DNA from: Alphaproteobacteria bacterium
GTDB taxonomy: Bacteria; Pseudomonadota; Alphaproteobacteria; Caulobacterales; Caulobacteraceae
Direction: 5' to 3'
Assembly (NCBI GenBank): GCA_018820205.1
Contig: JAHJOK010000005.1
Location: 1 to 64,000 of the forward strand
DNA: 64,000 bases
The position numbers were made by a program, and so were the translations under genes. Each line of letters begins with the position of its first letter. Position 1 is the first letter of the stretch. This document shows, in pieces, positions 9,601 to 16,736 of the stretch. The notes below the pieces were generated by a model that saw nothing but the letters and a program-made list of their open reading frames with translations, ran no database searches and had not been told where the DNA came from.

Positions 9601-11566
9601 GGGCGATGAAATTGAGCCCCTGATCGCTGAAGGTCGTGACCTCCGAGGCCTGGAGGGTGATGCCGCCAATCGTGACGGTCGTCGCGCCGGGCACGAACCC
9701 GGTTCCATTGACGGTGATCGTCCCGCCGCCGTCGACGCTGCTGACCACCGGCAGGGCCCGCGTGATGGTGGGGGCCTCGGCGCCCGCCTGGAAGGTGAAG
9801 CCGCCCTCGAGGCTCGCGGCGCCGTTCGGCGTGGTGACACTCAGCGTCACGGCGCCGGCTGCGTGCGCAGGCGTGGTGAAGGTCAGCGAGGTCTCGCTGT
9901 TCACCGTCACGTCGGAGACGGGCGTCCCGTCCAGCAGGACGGTGGTGTTCCCGACCACGAAGCCCGTGCCCGCGACCGTCACGGGCGTGCCGCCGGCGGC
10001 CGGACCAGAGGCCGGCGACACGGTGCTCACGGTGGGCGCAGGCACGCCCTCGAAGGTGAAGCTGTCCGAGCCGGTCGGCGACGACCCGCCCGCGGTGGTG
10101 ACGAACACATCGGCTGTGCCGACCGCGTGGGCGGGTGTGGTGAAGCTCAGCGACGTCGCGCTTTGGACGGTGACCTCGGCTGCGGGGATCACGATGTCGC
10201 CCACGGTCACCGTCGTGCCGCCGGCGATGAATGCGTTGCCCGTCAGGGTCACCACCGTCCCGCCGTTCGCAGGGCCGGTATCAGGGCTCACGGCGTAGAC
10301 GTCCGGCGGGGCCGTCCCGAAGTCGTAAGAGAAGCTCGCGGCCCCGGCTCGCGCTATCACATCCACCCTCATCACACCTTTGGGGGTCCCGGCGGAAATG
10401 ATATAGACGTAGGAGCCATCAACATGGTCCGCGCCGCTCGGGTACCAGTCCAACACGGGCTGCCCTCCGATGTAGGCCGCCGTGATGCCGAGCAGATTCG
10501 ACCCATTCACGCGGAACCCGCGCGTGCGGCTGTCGTATTCCGTGATGGAGGTGATGACGGGCTCGCCGAGGTAGGTAAACCGGGCCGCAGCGGCGGCCTG
10601 GCTTGTTCCCTGTGGCGTGACCACTTGGACGTCCACGGTTCCCGGCGCGCCGGGCGGCGTGATCACCGTCGCGAAGCCATCGGTCAGCACGTCGACGTAG
10701 TCTACGCTCCGCCCGTCGAACAGGACATCCGTCGCCCCGCTCAGGTTGACGCCATGGATCCACACGACGGTTCCGCCGGCGGGCGCGCCGTCGGCCGGTT
10801 CCAACCGGGTGATGACCGGGCCCTGAGCCTCCATATACTGGAAGCCGCCTGGCAGGGTCACCGATCCCTTCGCCGTCGTTACGATCAGGTCGACAAGACC
10901 CGCGGCGTGTGCGGGGGCGGTGAAAGTGAGCCCCTGATCGCTGTAGGTCGTGACCTCCGAGGCCTGGAGGGTGATCCCGCCGATCGTGACGGTCGTCGCG
11001 CCGGGCACGAACCGGGTTCCATTGACGATGATCGTACCGCCGCCGTCGGTCCTGCCGCCCGCCGGCAGGACCCGCGTCACGGTGGGAGACTCGTCCACCG
11101 CCTGGTAGGTGAAGCCCCCGGGGGCGGCGGCGGAGGTTCCGGCGGGGGTCGTCACGGTCACATCGACCAGGCCCGCCGCGTGCGGGCGAGTGATGAACCG
11201 CAAGGTGAATTGGTTTTCGACCCAGACATGTTGCGCCGCAAGGGTCACACCGCCCATGGATACCGTGGTCTGGCCGATGACGAAGCCGCTCCCCTCCAGG
11301 ATCATGTCCGTGCCCCCCGTCGCAGGACCGGACGAAGGCGACAGCACGTTCAGCGTCGGCGCGGCCTGATAGGTCGAGCCACCCGATGTCCCCGCGGACG
11401 TGCCGACCGTGACCTCGACGGGCCCGGCCGCCAGCGTGGGCGTCGCCCAGGCGGTCAGGAATAGCGCCAAGCCCGCGACCAGGGCGGTGACGCCTCGATC
11501 CCAGCGCAGCCCGACCGCGCGGCTGGGGGCGCCGTACGCAGCGCCAAAACTCAACAAACTGAACAT
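3635..11566 (-). CDS. Giant autotransporter with TIG and Ig-like repeats (type Va secreted adhesin-like protein)
   Basis: A 2643-residue surface protein. Residues 1-47 form a long signal peptide (hydrophobic VTALVAGLALFLTAWA, cleavage expected after TPTLAA). Residues ~50-1030 are IPT/TIG repeats with the signature SPxSGPxxGGTxVTxxGxxF. Residues ~1030-2200 alternate cadherin/Big-like units (YTPxAGYxGxDSFTY) and putative-Ig units (LPxGLxLxxxTGxISGTP), including a 270-bp duplicated pair near 6940-7220. The last ~280 residues (from GVWTQGSVDWG) are an autotransporter beta-barrel ending in aromatic W after LGVRFG. The barrel should export the passenger without a separate secretion system. Start ATG at 11566 has only a weak GGGGTCGGGAC ahead, but no other start encodes the signal peptide. 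Adhesion or matrix binding is the usual role of such repeats; the ligand is unknown. An unusually exact internal duplication is listed separately. Confidence 0.9.
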   Translation of the reverse strand: MFSLLSFGAAYGAPSRAVGLRWDRGVTALVAGLALFLTAWATPTLAAGPVEVTVGTSAGTSGGSTYQAAPTLNVLSPSSGPATGGTDMILEGSGFVIGQTTVSMGGVTLAAQHVWVENQFTLRFITRPHAAGLVDVTVTTPAGTSAAAPGGFTYQAVDESPTVTRVLPAGGRTDGGGTIIVNGTRFVPGATTVTIGGITLQASEVTTYSDQGLTFTAPAHAAGLVDLIVTTAKGSVTLPGGFQYMEAQGPVITRLEPADGAPAGGTVVWIHGVNLSGATDVLFDGRSVDYVDVLTDGFATVITPPGAPGTVDVQVVTPQGTSQAAAAARFTYLGEPVITSITEYDSRTRGFRVNGSNLLGITAAYIGGQPVLDWYPSGADHVDGSYVYIISAGTPKGVMRVDVIARAGAASFSYDFGTAPPDVYAVSPDTGPANGGTVVTLTGNAFIAGGTTVTVGDIVIPAAEVTVQSATSLSFTTPAHAVGTADVFVTTAGGSSPTGSDSFTFEGVPAPTVSTVSPASGPAAGGTPVTVAGTGFVVGNTTVLLDGTPVSDVTVNSETSLTFTTPAHAAGAVTLSVTTPNGAASLEGGFTFQAGAEAPTITRALPVVSSVDGGGTITVNGTGFVPGATTVTIGGITLQASEVTTFSDQGLNFIAPAHAAGTVDLVVTTANGSATLPGGFQYLEAQGPVITRMEPTDGTPAGGDPVYIWGVNLSEATDVLFDGQSVGVVDVLSDGFLAVSTPPGAPGAVDVQVVTPQGTSQATAAARFTYLGEPVITSISEYDSRQSRFRVNGSNLLKILAVSIDGKPVLEWFPRDADRVDGSYIYVNAGQDLRGLMTLQVLTRGGGATFDYNFGTPPPDVYAVSPDTGPANGGTVVTLTGDAFIAGGTTVTVGGVVIPAAEVTVHSETSLSFTTPASAVGTAELFVTTAGGSSPTGSDSFIFEGVAAPTVTTVSPASGPAAGGTTVTVTGAGFVAGNTTVLLDGTSVSDVTVNSETSLTFTTPAHAAGAVTLSVTTPNGAASLEGGFTYVSVLEGPVAPAVSVEIAYGAAGTVTPVTTGGAAESLAIATPPAHGEATVSGLSITYTPTAGYAGADSFTYTATNAGGTSVAATVTITVRPPTITLDETSLPDGQVGTAYSQTRPATGGTGPYVYSLSAGALPAGLSLDAATGEISGTPTAAVADAGFTIRAQDASTGEGPYEGLQAFTLTIAPARPAISAIAPAGGSTGGGTPVTITGSNFVPDDSYAVAFGGTNVAAAYAGPTTLTATAPAGTGTVAVTVSNATTGQAATGSASYTYAPPTVTGLSVTSGAADATHAVTITGSNFTPTATVSVGGTPATGVVYVSAAQLTAILPARAAGAYGVQVTTGAVSSPATIEFAYVATSTPTPTPTATARSVTTPFQTARALTLAGSDPNTPAGALTYAIGTAPTHGTLSGTAPNLSYTPAAGYSGPDSFTFSVNNGSASSSPATVSITVEPGTPTADAQSVSVASQTATAVTLMGSDPHAPARTLTYTVATAPAHGTLSGTAPNLTYTPAAGYSGPDGFTFQVSNGAASSSPATVSIAVAAGEAAPAVTISGSPVAGIRGAAYSASLTASGGTGPHVFSVTAGALPDGLTLASSGSTGTISGTPMASGTFNVTITATDSSTPSASGSANLILTVAAPTLTLSPASGALPAARVGTAYSQSLTASGAGAAAPMTYVITGGTLPEGVTLSSAGVISGTPIASGSFSVDITATDGSSAASGGPYSVSATYSLSVEASTVSLTPTPLPAGAYGAAYAQTLTASGGLGPYSFRVVSGLLPEGIVLSSTGSLSGTTTAHGSHDFTIRATDSTTGAGPSSAEQAYTLVISAPAAPDGADVSAAVPYNAAGTAVTLQPSGIWTSLAVAPGPSNGTVALSGVIATYIPTTGFQGEDRFTYTASGPGGVSAPATVTLTVTAPPPPVVTPPSTTPTPVAPGGGSATVDLTSMTSGEVTGFRITGAAGNGSAIIEAYTGEASVAPTRSKNSLSAAAAGVRYRLVYTPAPGFMGTDAVTLVAEGVGGDSTPGTFTFNVPGKAPDLSATTTSSGSVTVAPIDGLAGGPFQGLRITRQPGFGSATVQGMSIVFTPGPANGGATSLDYVVVLPFGESAAGRLNLVSNLVVVAPARAASTIQGRPVTVRITDGAQGGPFTGAAVTAVTPANSVSTRIVAAGAGAWDLTVTPQGAFSGQSVVIYSLTNALGTATGTLTVTVEARPDPASDPDVRALASSQVQSARRFTDSQIGNVQRRLSRLHDGGNPSDNGLSLNLGMDDLAEAGRDPRTALQRRLGMSERDDPAVRAAEREAELMGLAAMRHPPAGPSAHAPSQVSAAPPASRGAQADAESGRRIGVWTQGSVDWGRQDASGRRDSRFTTQGVTGGLDVALSDDLIVGAAAGYGQDRTRMGDAGSLSRAEAITGSVYGSWRPAPGLYVDGLAGYADLTFDSRRWAAGLNGETSAFARGDRSGDAAFVSAAIGRLSQRSASRSDIYGRLDARRIALDDFTETGAGLAALRWDAVRQDSLSASLGASWRWTVESRRFGRLTPEARLEWSHEFEALDGQRVRYADWTAGSTYLVPLDGWSRDTIRIGLGGEWALSDRLMFSLGYRGNLGDASRSHGAELGVRFGW
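8481..11108 (-). repeat. 1314-bp in-frame tandem duplication inside the autotransporter
   Basis: The unit 8481-9794 is repeated at 9795-11108 with a period of exactly 1314 bp (438 codons). The register holds at several anchors: the GTGAAGCC word at 8481, 9795 and again at 11109, and TGACGGGCTC at 9241 and 10555. The copies differ by scattered substitutions without net indel. Each unit spans several TIG domains and one less usual segment (ITSISEYDSR / ITSITEYDSR). A third, partial copy starts at 11109. Confidence 0.9.
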
Positions 11567-11674
11567 GTCCCGACCCCGAGTCCGGCGTCGCGCGCAAGGC
11601 GGCCACCGACGTTTCGCGATCGTTCAAATCATCGCCGAAGACCGGGGGGTCAACTGAAAGAATCCGGGGTATTT

Positions 11675-12577
11675 TCAGAAGCCTGCGACGGACGCGGCCT
11701 CCGGTCCCGCCTCCGACAGCAGAGCCCAGGCATGTCGGTTGTTGAGGTCGATCAGCGAAAAGCACGCCGCCGACCATCGCCGGACGCCGGCGTCCAGAGC
11801 GGGCGAGACCTCGATGATCGCCCCCTTGCCCCCGGACACCGCGATCCAGCCCCGCGTCTCCGCACCCGCCATCACCTTGCGGATATGCTGAGCAGAGACC
11901 CCGCAACGCTCGGCCGCCCAGCTGTAGAATCCCGGGTCCGTCCGGAGGTCGGGCCGACCACGGACCGCCTGCATCAAGGTCATCATGATGCGGGCACCCT
12001 GCGTCTGTCTCACGAAATAGTCCGCCTCGGGGTGACCGGCCATGACCGCGCCCGCGTGCGGGAGCGTCGCCAGAGCTGTGGCGCGATAAGCCCACTGATA
12101 GGTCGGGTCGCGCTGCGCGCCCGGGCGGAAGCGCGCCTCGTCGGGCGCGAGGATCGTCATCGGCCGGTGCAGAACCTCGATCCATTCGCGATCGGCCTCA
12201 CGCGCCTTGTCGGTGGCCCGCAACTCCACGACGCGACGATCGTGGGCGGCGCGTTCGGTGGTGACATAGCCGTCCTCACGAAGCCGAACGATCAGTTCCG
12301 ACACCGCGCGACGGTCCTTGACGCCCATCGTCCCCATCGCGGCGATGACGGCCGCGATCGTGAAAAGGGTCTCGGGCCGCGCCGGATCTCGCGCCGCGTC
12401 GAAGGTCACCAGCAGCTGGAAACAAACGCCACGGCGGTAATCTCCCAGGCCGCGCATCCTGCTGTTGTGTCCATAGACCTGCGCGAGCGCATCGACATAG
12501 GCGTCAAAGGCGGCATCGAATCGAGGGTGTCGAAGGACGTCTGCGGGCGACAGTTGGGATTCGAACGGTGTACTCAA
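11675..12577 (-). CDS. Winged-helix transcriptional regulator, MarR-like, with a second C-terminal winged helix
   Basis: A 300-residue cytoplasmic protein. Residues ~80-130 contain a MarR-style winged helix with the wing VTTERAAHDRRVVELRATDK and the conserved DRR. A second helix-turn-helix-like block lies near residues 205-250 (AAERCGVSAQHIRKVMAGAE, then RGWIAVSGGKGAIIEV). The middle (residues ~140-190) carries helices that could form a sensing or dimer domain. The start is a TTG at 12577, the only in-frame start giving the full N terminus, with no strong ribosome site. It lies 108 bp upstream of the autotransporter on the same strand, so it may control or be co-transcribed with it; that link is inferred from position only. 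True MarR proteins are about half this length, so this is an atypical member. Confidence 0.65.
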   Translation of the reverse strand: MSTPFESQLSPADVLRHPRFDAAFDAYVDALAQVYGHNSRMRGLGDYRRGVCFQLLVTFDAARDPARPETLFTIAAVIAAMGTMGVKDRRAVSELIVRLREDGYVTTERAAHDRRVVELRATDKAREADREWIEVLHRPMTILAPDEARFRPGAQRDPTYQWAYRATALATLPHAGAVMAGHPEADYFVRQTQGARIMMTLMQAVRGRPDLRTDPGFYSWAAERCGVSAQHIRKVMAGAETRGWIAVSGGKGAIIEVSPALDAGVRRWSAACFSLIDLNNRHAWALLSEAGPEAASVAGF

Positions 12578-12756
12578 GGCGACTGACTTCGTTGAACTCT
12601 AGCGACGCCTCGAGCTTAAACGCGTCCCGGCGCCATCTCCAAACCTTAAGCGAAAAGGAGGCGCCGAGCCCCAAGCATCGACCGAGATCTGAGTTACCGC
12701 GATGCGCCAGTTCCGGACATCGGTCCCACTGCCCGAAGCGGACGGTCAATGCGCAG

Positions 12757-13446
12757 TCAAGCTTGGAGTCGGTAACCCACGCCGGGTTCAGTCAGGATCA
12801 GCCGGGGCTGGGCGGGGTCGGCTTCCAGCTTGTGGCGAAGCTGGCCGATGACGACGCGGAGATACTGGGTGTCGGCGGCATGGGCCGCGCCCCAAACGGC
12901 GGTGAGCAGGTCGGCGTGACCGACCAGCTTGCCGGCGTGACGCGCCAGGTGGCCGAGCAGGTCGTACTCCTTGGGGGTCAGCCGCACGGGCTCGCCGTGA
13001 CGCGTCACCAGCCGGTGATCCAGATCGATAGTCACGTCGCCGGCGACGACAGGCCCTCTGCGCGCCAGAGGATCGGCCGTCTGGCGGAGACCGGCCCGGA
13101 TACGCGCCAGCAGCTCGCCGACGCCGAAGGGCTTTTCGACATAGTCGTTGGCGCCGAGGTCGAGCGCTTCGATCTTTTCGGCTTCGCGGTCACGGGCGGA
13201 CAGGATGATGATCGGGCCGGTGTAGAACTCGCGGGCCCGGACCAGCACGTCCTTGCCGTCCATGTCGGCCAGGCCGAGGTCGAGGACCACGGCTTCAGGG
13301 CTCCACAGGGCGATGCCGCGCAGGCCTTCCTGACCGCTGTCGGCCCGCTTCGGCTCGTAGCCGGCGGCGTCCAGCGCGGGCGACAGGAAGCGGTGGATTT
13401 GCGGTTCGTCGTCGATGACGAGGATGCGGGGTCTGGCGGCCGACAT
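12757..13446 (-). CDS. kdpE: KdpE, response regulator of the potassium-limitation two-component system
   Basis: A 229-residue OmpR/PhoB-type response regulator. The receiver domain occupies residues ~7-118, with acidic DDE at the start, the phospho-acceptor aspartate in VVLDLGLADMDG and the K in VEKPF. The C-terminal winged helix (residues ~130-228) contains LTPKEYDLLGHLARHAGK and the family ending with GVGYRL. KdpE receives phosphate from KdpD and activates kdpFABC under low potassium or osmotic stress. It is the last gene of the minus-strand kdp operon, six bases after kdpD. Start ATG at 13446. Confidence 0.97.
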   Translation of the reverse strand: MSAARPRILVIDDEPQIHRFLSPALDAAGYEPKRADSGQEGLRGIALWSPEAVVLDLGLADMDGKDVLVRAREFYTGPIIILSARDREAEKIEALDLGANDYVEKPFGVGELLARIRAGLRQTADPLARRGPVVAGDVTIDLDHRLVTRHGEPVRLTPKEYDLLGHLARHAGKLVGHADLLTAVWGAAHAADTQYLRVVIGQLRHKLEADPAQPRLILTEPGVGYRLQA

Positions 13447-13452
13447 GGGGCT

Positions 13453-16131
13453 CTATAGCAGGTCCGGATGGGTGGCGATGGACTTGGGCAGGCTGATCAG
13501 GACGCGGGTGCCGTGGTCGCCCAGAATGGGGCTGGCGGCGGCGATCCGACCGTTCATGGCCTCGACGAAGCCCTTGGCGATGGCGAGGCCGAGACCGGCG
13601 CCCTTGGAGCGGTCGGGCTGTTCCTGCATTCGGCGGAACTTGTCGAACACCCGTTCCAGTTCTGCGGTGGGGATGCCCTTGCCCTCGTCCTCAATGCTGA
13701 TGACCACCGAGCCCCGGTCCTCATAGGCCGCCAGTTCGATCGTGGAGCCGTCGGGACTGTAGGCGATCGCGTTCTCAAGGATGTTGACCAGCGCCTGTTC
13801 CAGCAGCCCCTGGTCGAGGCTGACCATGCTGAGTTGGGCGGGAAAGTCGCGGGTCAGTCGGCGGGCGCCGAGCCGGCGCATGACGCGCTCGGCGGCCGCG
13901 TTCAGGACATCGCGGACGTCGGTCCAGTCGGCCTTGATGTTGAGCGCCCCGCCTTCGAGCCGGGTCATGTCCAGCAGGTCGCCGACGTAGCGACTGAGCC
14001 GCTCGGCCTCTTCGCGGATGCTGAACAGCAGGTCCTTGCGCACCTCGGGCTTCAGCGTCGGGCCATAGTCGATCAGGGTGGTGGCGGCCCCGAGCACGGT
14101 CGAGAGCGGCGTGCGCAGATCATGGCTGACCGAGTTCATCAGGGCGCCACGGAAGCGATCAGTGCGGCGCAGGGTCTCGGACTCCACGGCGTCGCCAGCA
14201 AGTTGCGCTCGCTCCAGAGCCACGGCGCCCTGGTCGAGCAGAGCCAGCGCCAGCCGCTCCTCGTCCGACCCCGGCGCCAAGGCGTGGGCTTCGATGCCTG
14301 CAACGCCGGCTCGGGAGCGCACGCCTTGCAGAGGACGAAACGTCCAGCCGGTCTGGGGCAAGGTTCCCGTGCCGAAACCCGCCGGCTCGCCGCGCTCCCA
14401 GGCCCAGCGCGCGGCGGCCAGGGTCGCGGCCTCCAGGGGTTCCAGCTCAGGCGCGCCCGCCATGGGCGCCAGCTCGTCGTTGACGGGCAGAAGGACGATC
14501 GCCTTGGCTCCGGCTGCGGCGGCGGTCTGTTCGGCGAGCACCTGGGCGGTCTCCAGGCGATCCTCGGCGTCGGCCAGGGCCTGGCTCGCGGCGAGCAGGG
14601 CCGAGACGGCGGCGGCGCGCCGTTGAGCCCTTCGGGCCTGGTCTCGGACACGGCCCGCCAACCCGCCCGTGACCGAAGCCACCGCCCAGAACACGATCAG
14701 GGTCAGGATGTCCGTCGGGGACCCGATCAGGAAGGTGTAGCGCGGCTCCAGGAACAGAAAGTTGTAGGTCAGGAAGGCGACCGTCGCCGCCGCAAGCGCC
14801 GGTTGCAGGCCGTAAAGGACCCCGGCGGCCAGAACGGCGGACAGGTACAGAACACCGAGATCGACCCGCTCGAACACCTGGTCGAGTGCATAGGCGACGG
14901 CCGTAGCGGCGCCGATGAAGGCCGCGCCGACCGCATAGCCCCGCCAGCGGCCCGGCTGCTGGACGGCCGCGATCCTGGCCGGGCGATCCGTGGGGGCATC
15001 ACTCGCCTCGGTCACGATATGCAGGGCGACCCCTCGGGCCGAACGCAGCAGTTCGGCCGCCAATGATCGTCCCAGAACCTCGCTGATGCGACTGTCCCGA
15101 CCCTTGGCGATCACGATCTGGGTGACGTTGTTTCGATGGGCGTAGTCCATCACCGTGCCGACGACGTCATCGCCGGTCAGGACGACCGTGCGCCCTCCGA
15201 GTTGCTCGGCCAGCGCGAAGGCCTCGCTGACCCTTGCGCGGCCTTCGGACTTCGACGCCGGCTGATTGGGACGTTCGACATGGGCGACGCTCCAGGGCGC
15301 GTCCATGGTCATGTCGGAGAGCCGTCGACCGGCGCGGACCAGAGACGAAGCGATCGGATCTCCGCCGACGAGGACGAGGATGCGCTCGCCCGCCGCCCAC
15401 GGCCCCTCGACGCCCCGCTCGCGCAGGGTCGCCAGCAGTTGGTCGTCGATGGTCTGGGCCGCTCGTCGCAGGGCCATCTCGCGCAGGGCGGTCAGGTTTT
15501 CGACCTTGAAGAAGTTCTCGGAGGCCAGGCGCGCGGTCTCGGGCACATAGACCTTGCCCTCGGCGAGGCGCTTGCGCAGTTCGTCGGGGGTGATGTCGAC
15601 GACCTCGATGTCGTCGGCGCCGCTCAGGGCGCTGTCGGGCACGGCCTCGCGCTGGCGCACGCCGGTGATGCGCAGCACGACGTCCGACAGGCTTTCCAGA
15701 TGCTGGACGTTGAGCGTGGTCCAGACATCGATGCCGGCGGACAGGATTTCCTCCGCATCCTGCCAGCGTTTCGGATGGCGTGAGCCGGGGACGTTGGAGT
15801 GGGCGTATTCGTCCACCAGCAGCAGGGCGGGCTTGCGCGCCAGGGCCGCGTCGATGTCGAACTCCATCAGGGCGCGGCCCTTGTAGTCGATCGGTCGCCG
15901 CGACATCACCTCCATGCCGCGCAGCAGGCTCTCGGTCTCGCGGCGGCCGTGTGTCTCGACCACCCCGACGACGACGTCGTGCCCTTCCGCCTTTCGGCGT
16001 CGGGCGGCGCGCAGCATCTCATAGGTCTTGCCGACCCCCGGCGACATGCCGAGGAAGACCTTCAGCCGGCCCCGTTTCAGACGCGCCAGGGCGCCCGGCG
16101 AAGAATCGGGACCGGGCGGCGCGGCGGGCAA
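13453..16131 (-). CDS. kdpD: KdpD, sensor histidine kinase for potassium/turgor
   Basis: An 892-residue membrane sensor kinase. It has the KdpD N-terminal domain with a Walker A motif (GMSPGVGKTYEM, residues ~28-39), the DEYAHSN signature, a UspA-like domain (residues ~245-375), four clustered transmembrane helices (~400-500), a GAF-like region, and the kinase core with phospho-accepting H in VSHDLRTPLS and ATP-lid GAGLGLAIAKGFVEAMNG. Length matches the family. The only start that includes the full N terminus is a TTG at 16131, one base after the kdpC stop, so translation is presumably coupled to kdpC. It phosphorylates KdpE and also dephosphorylates it. Confidence 0.96.
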   Translation of the reverse strand: MPAAPPGPDSSPGALARLKRGRLKVFLGMSPGVGKTYEMLRAARRRKAEGHDVVVGVVETHGRRETESLLRGMEVMSRRPIDYKGRALMEFDIDAALARKPALLLVDEYAHSNVPGSRHPKRWQDAEEILSAGIDVWTTLNVQHLESLSDVVLRITGVRQREAVPDSALSGADDIEVVDITPDELRKRLAEGKVYVPETARLASENFFKVENLTALREMALRRAAQTIDDQLLATLRERGVEGPWAAGERILVLVGGDPIASSLVRAGRRLSDMTMDAPWSVAHVERPNQPASKSEGRARVSEAFALAEQLGGRTVVLTGDDVVGTVMDYAHRNNVTQIVIAKGRDSRISEVLGRSLAAELLRSARGVALHIVTEASDAPTDRPARIAAVQQPGRWRGYAVGAAFIGAATAVAYALDQVFERVDLGVLYLSAVLAAGVLYGLQPALAAATVAFLTYNFLFLEPRYTFLIGSPTDILTLIVFWAVASVTGGLAGRVRDQARRAQRRAAAVSALLAASQALADAEDRLETAQVLAEQTAAAAGAKAIVLLPVNDELAPMAGAPELEPLEAATLAAARWAWERGEPAGFGTGTLPQTGWTFRPLQGVRSRAGVAGIEAHALAPGSDEERLALALLDQGAVALERAQLAGDAVESETLRRTDRFRGALMNSVSHDLRTPLSTVLGAATTLIDYGPTLKPEVRKDLLFSIREEAERLSRYVGDLLDMTRLEGGALNIKADWTDVRDVLNAAAERVMRRLGARRLTRDFPAQLSMVSLDQGLLEQALVNILENAIAYSPDGSTIELAAYEDRGSVVISIEDEGKGIPTAELERVFDKFRRMQEQPDRSKGAGLGLAIAKGFVEAMNGRIAAASPILGDHGTRVLISLPKSIATHPDLL

Positions 16132-16132
16132 G

Positions 16133-16720
16133 TCAGGTCGCGGCGGGGAAGCGGACGTCCAGCGCCCGGTTGGTCAGCAGCACATTGACGCGCGGCTGGC
16201 CGATGAAACCGAGCAAGGCGCCCTCGGTGTTCTGGTCGATCACCCGCCGAACCGCCGCCACGTCGATCCCCCTCGCCTGCGCCACCCGCGCCGCCTGAAG
16301 GCGAGCGTAGGCCGGAGAGATGTGGGGGTCGAGGCCTGAGGCCGAAGTGGTCACGGCGTCGGCGGGGATGACCGCGGCGCCCGTATCGGCCCGGATGGCG
16401 TCGGCGTCGGTCCGGATCCGGGTGGCCAGATCCGGATTGAGCGGACCCAGGTTCGATCCTGAGGAGGCCGAGGCGTCGTAGCCGTCACCGGCGGCCGAGG
16501 GGCGGGGGTGAAGATAGCGCGCCTCGGCGAAGGGCTGGCCGATCAGGGCGGAGCCCACGATCTGGCCGTCCGCGTTCCGGATCAGGCTGCCGTCCGCTTG
16601 GGCCGGGAAGGCGACCTGGGCGACGCCGGTGAAAGCGAAGGGGTAGGCCACGCCGAGCAGAAGGGTGAACAAGGCGATCATGACGATCGCGGGGCGGAAG
16701 TGGCTGAGCATGAGCGTCAT
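16133..16720 (-). CDS. kdpC: KdpC, subunit of the potassium-transporting P-type ATPase
   Basis: A 195-residue inner-membrane protein with one N-terminal transmembrane helix (IVMIALFTLLLGVAYPFAF) and the family motifs of the periplasmic part: GSALIGQPF, the SAAGDGYDASASSGSNLGP segment, and DPHISPAYARLQAARVA. KdpC stabilises the complex and helps nucleotide binding by KdpB. It starts at ATG 16720, 16 bases after the kdpB stop, behind a CCAGGG ribosome site. No unusual features. Confidence 0.97.
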   Translation of the reverse strand: MTLMLSHFRPAIVMIALFTLLLGVAYPFAFTGVAQVAFPAQADGSLIRNADGQIVGSALIGQPFAEARYLHPRPSAAGDGYDASASSGSNLGPLNPDLATRIRTDADAIRADTGAAVIPADAVTTSASGLDPHISPAYARLQAARVAQARGIDVAAVRRVIDQNTEGALLGFIGQPRVNVLLTNRALDVRFPAAT

Positions 16721-16736
16721 CCCTGGATAGTCAGCG

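Noticed and set aside
4751..11464. Very long plus-strand open frames (652, 553 and 751 codons) antisense to the autotransporter
   Set aside because: They are runs of Arg, Gly and Asp-rich low-complexity peptide produced by the GC-rich codon pattern of the repeated gene on the other strand; no domain, start signal or repeat conservation in their own frame.
10419..12185. 588-codon minus-strand frame spanning the autotransporter start and the regulator gene
   Set aside because: It is the shifted frame of two real genes and the gap between them; composition is Arg/Gly/Asp-rich and no family is visible.
13468..15066. 532-codon plus-strand frame opposite kdpD
   Set aside because: KdpD is unambiguous on the minus strand, and the plus frame has no motif.
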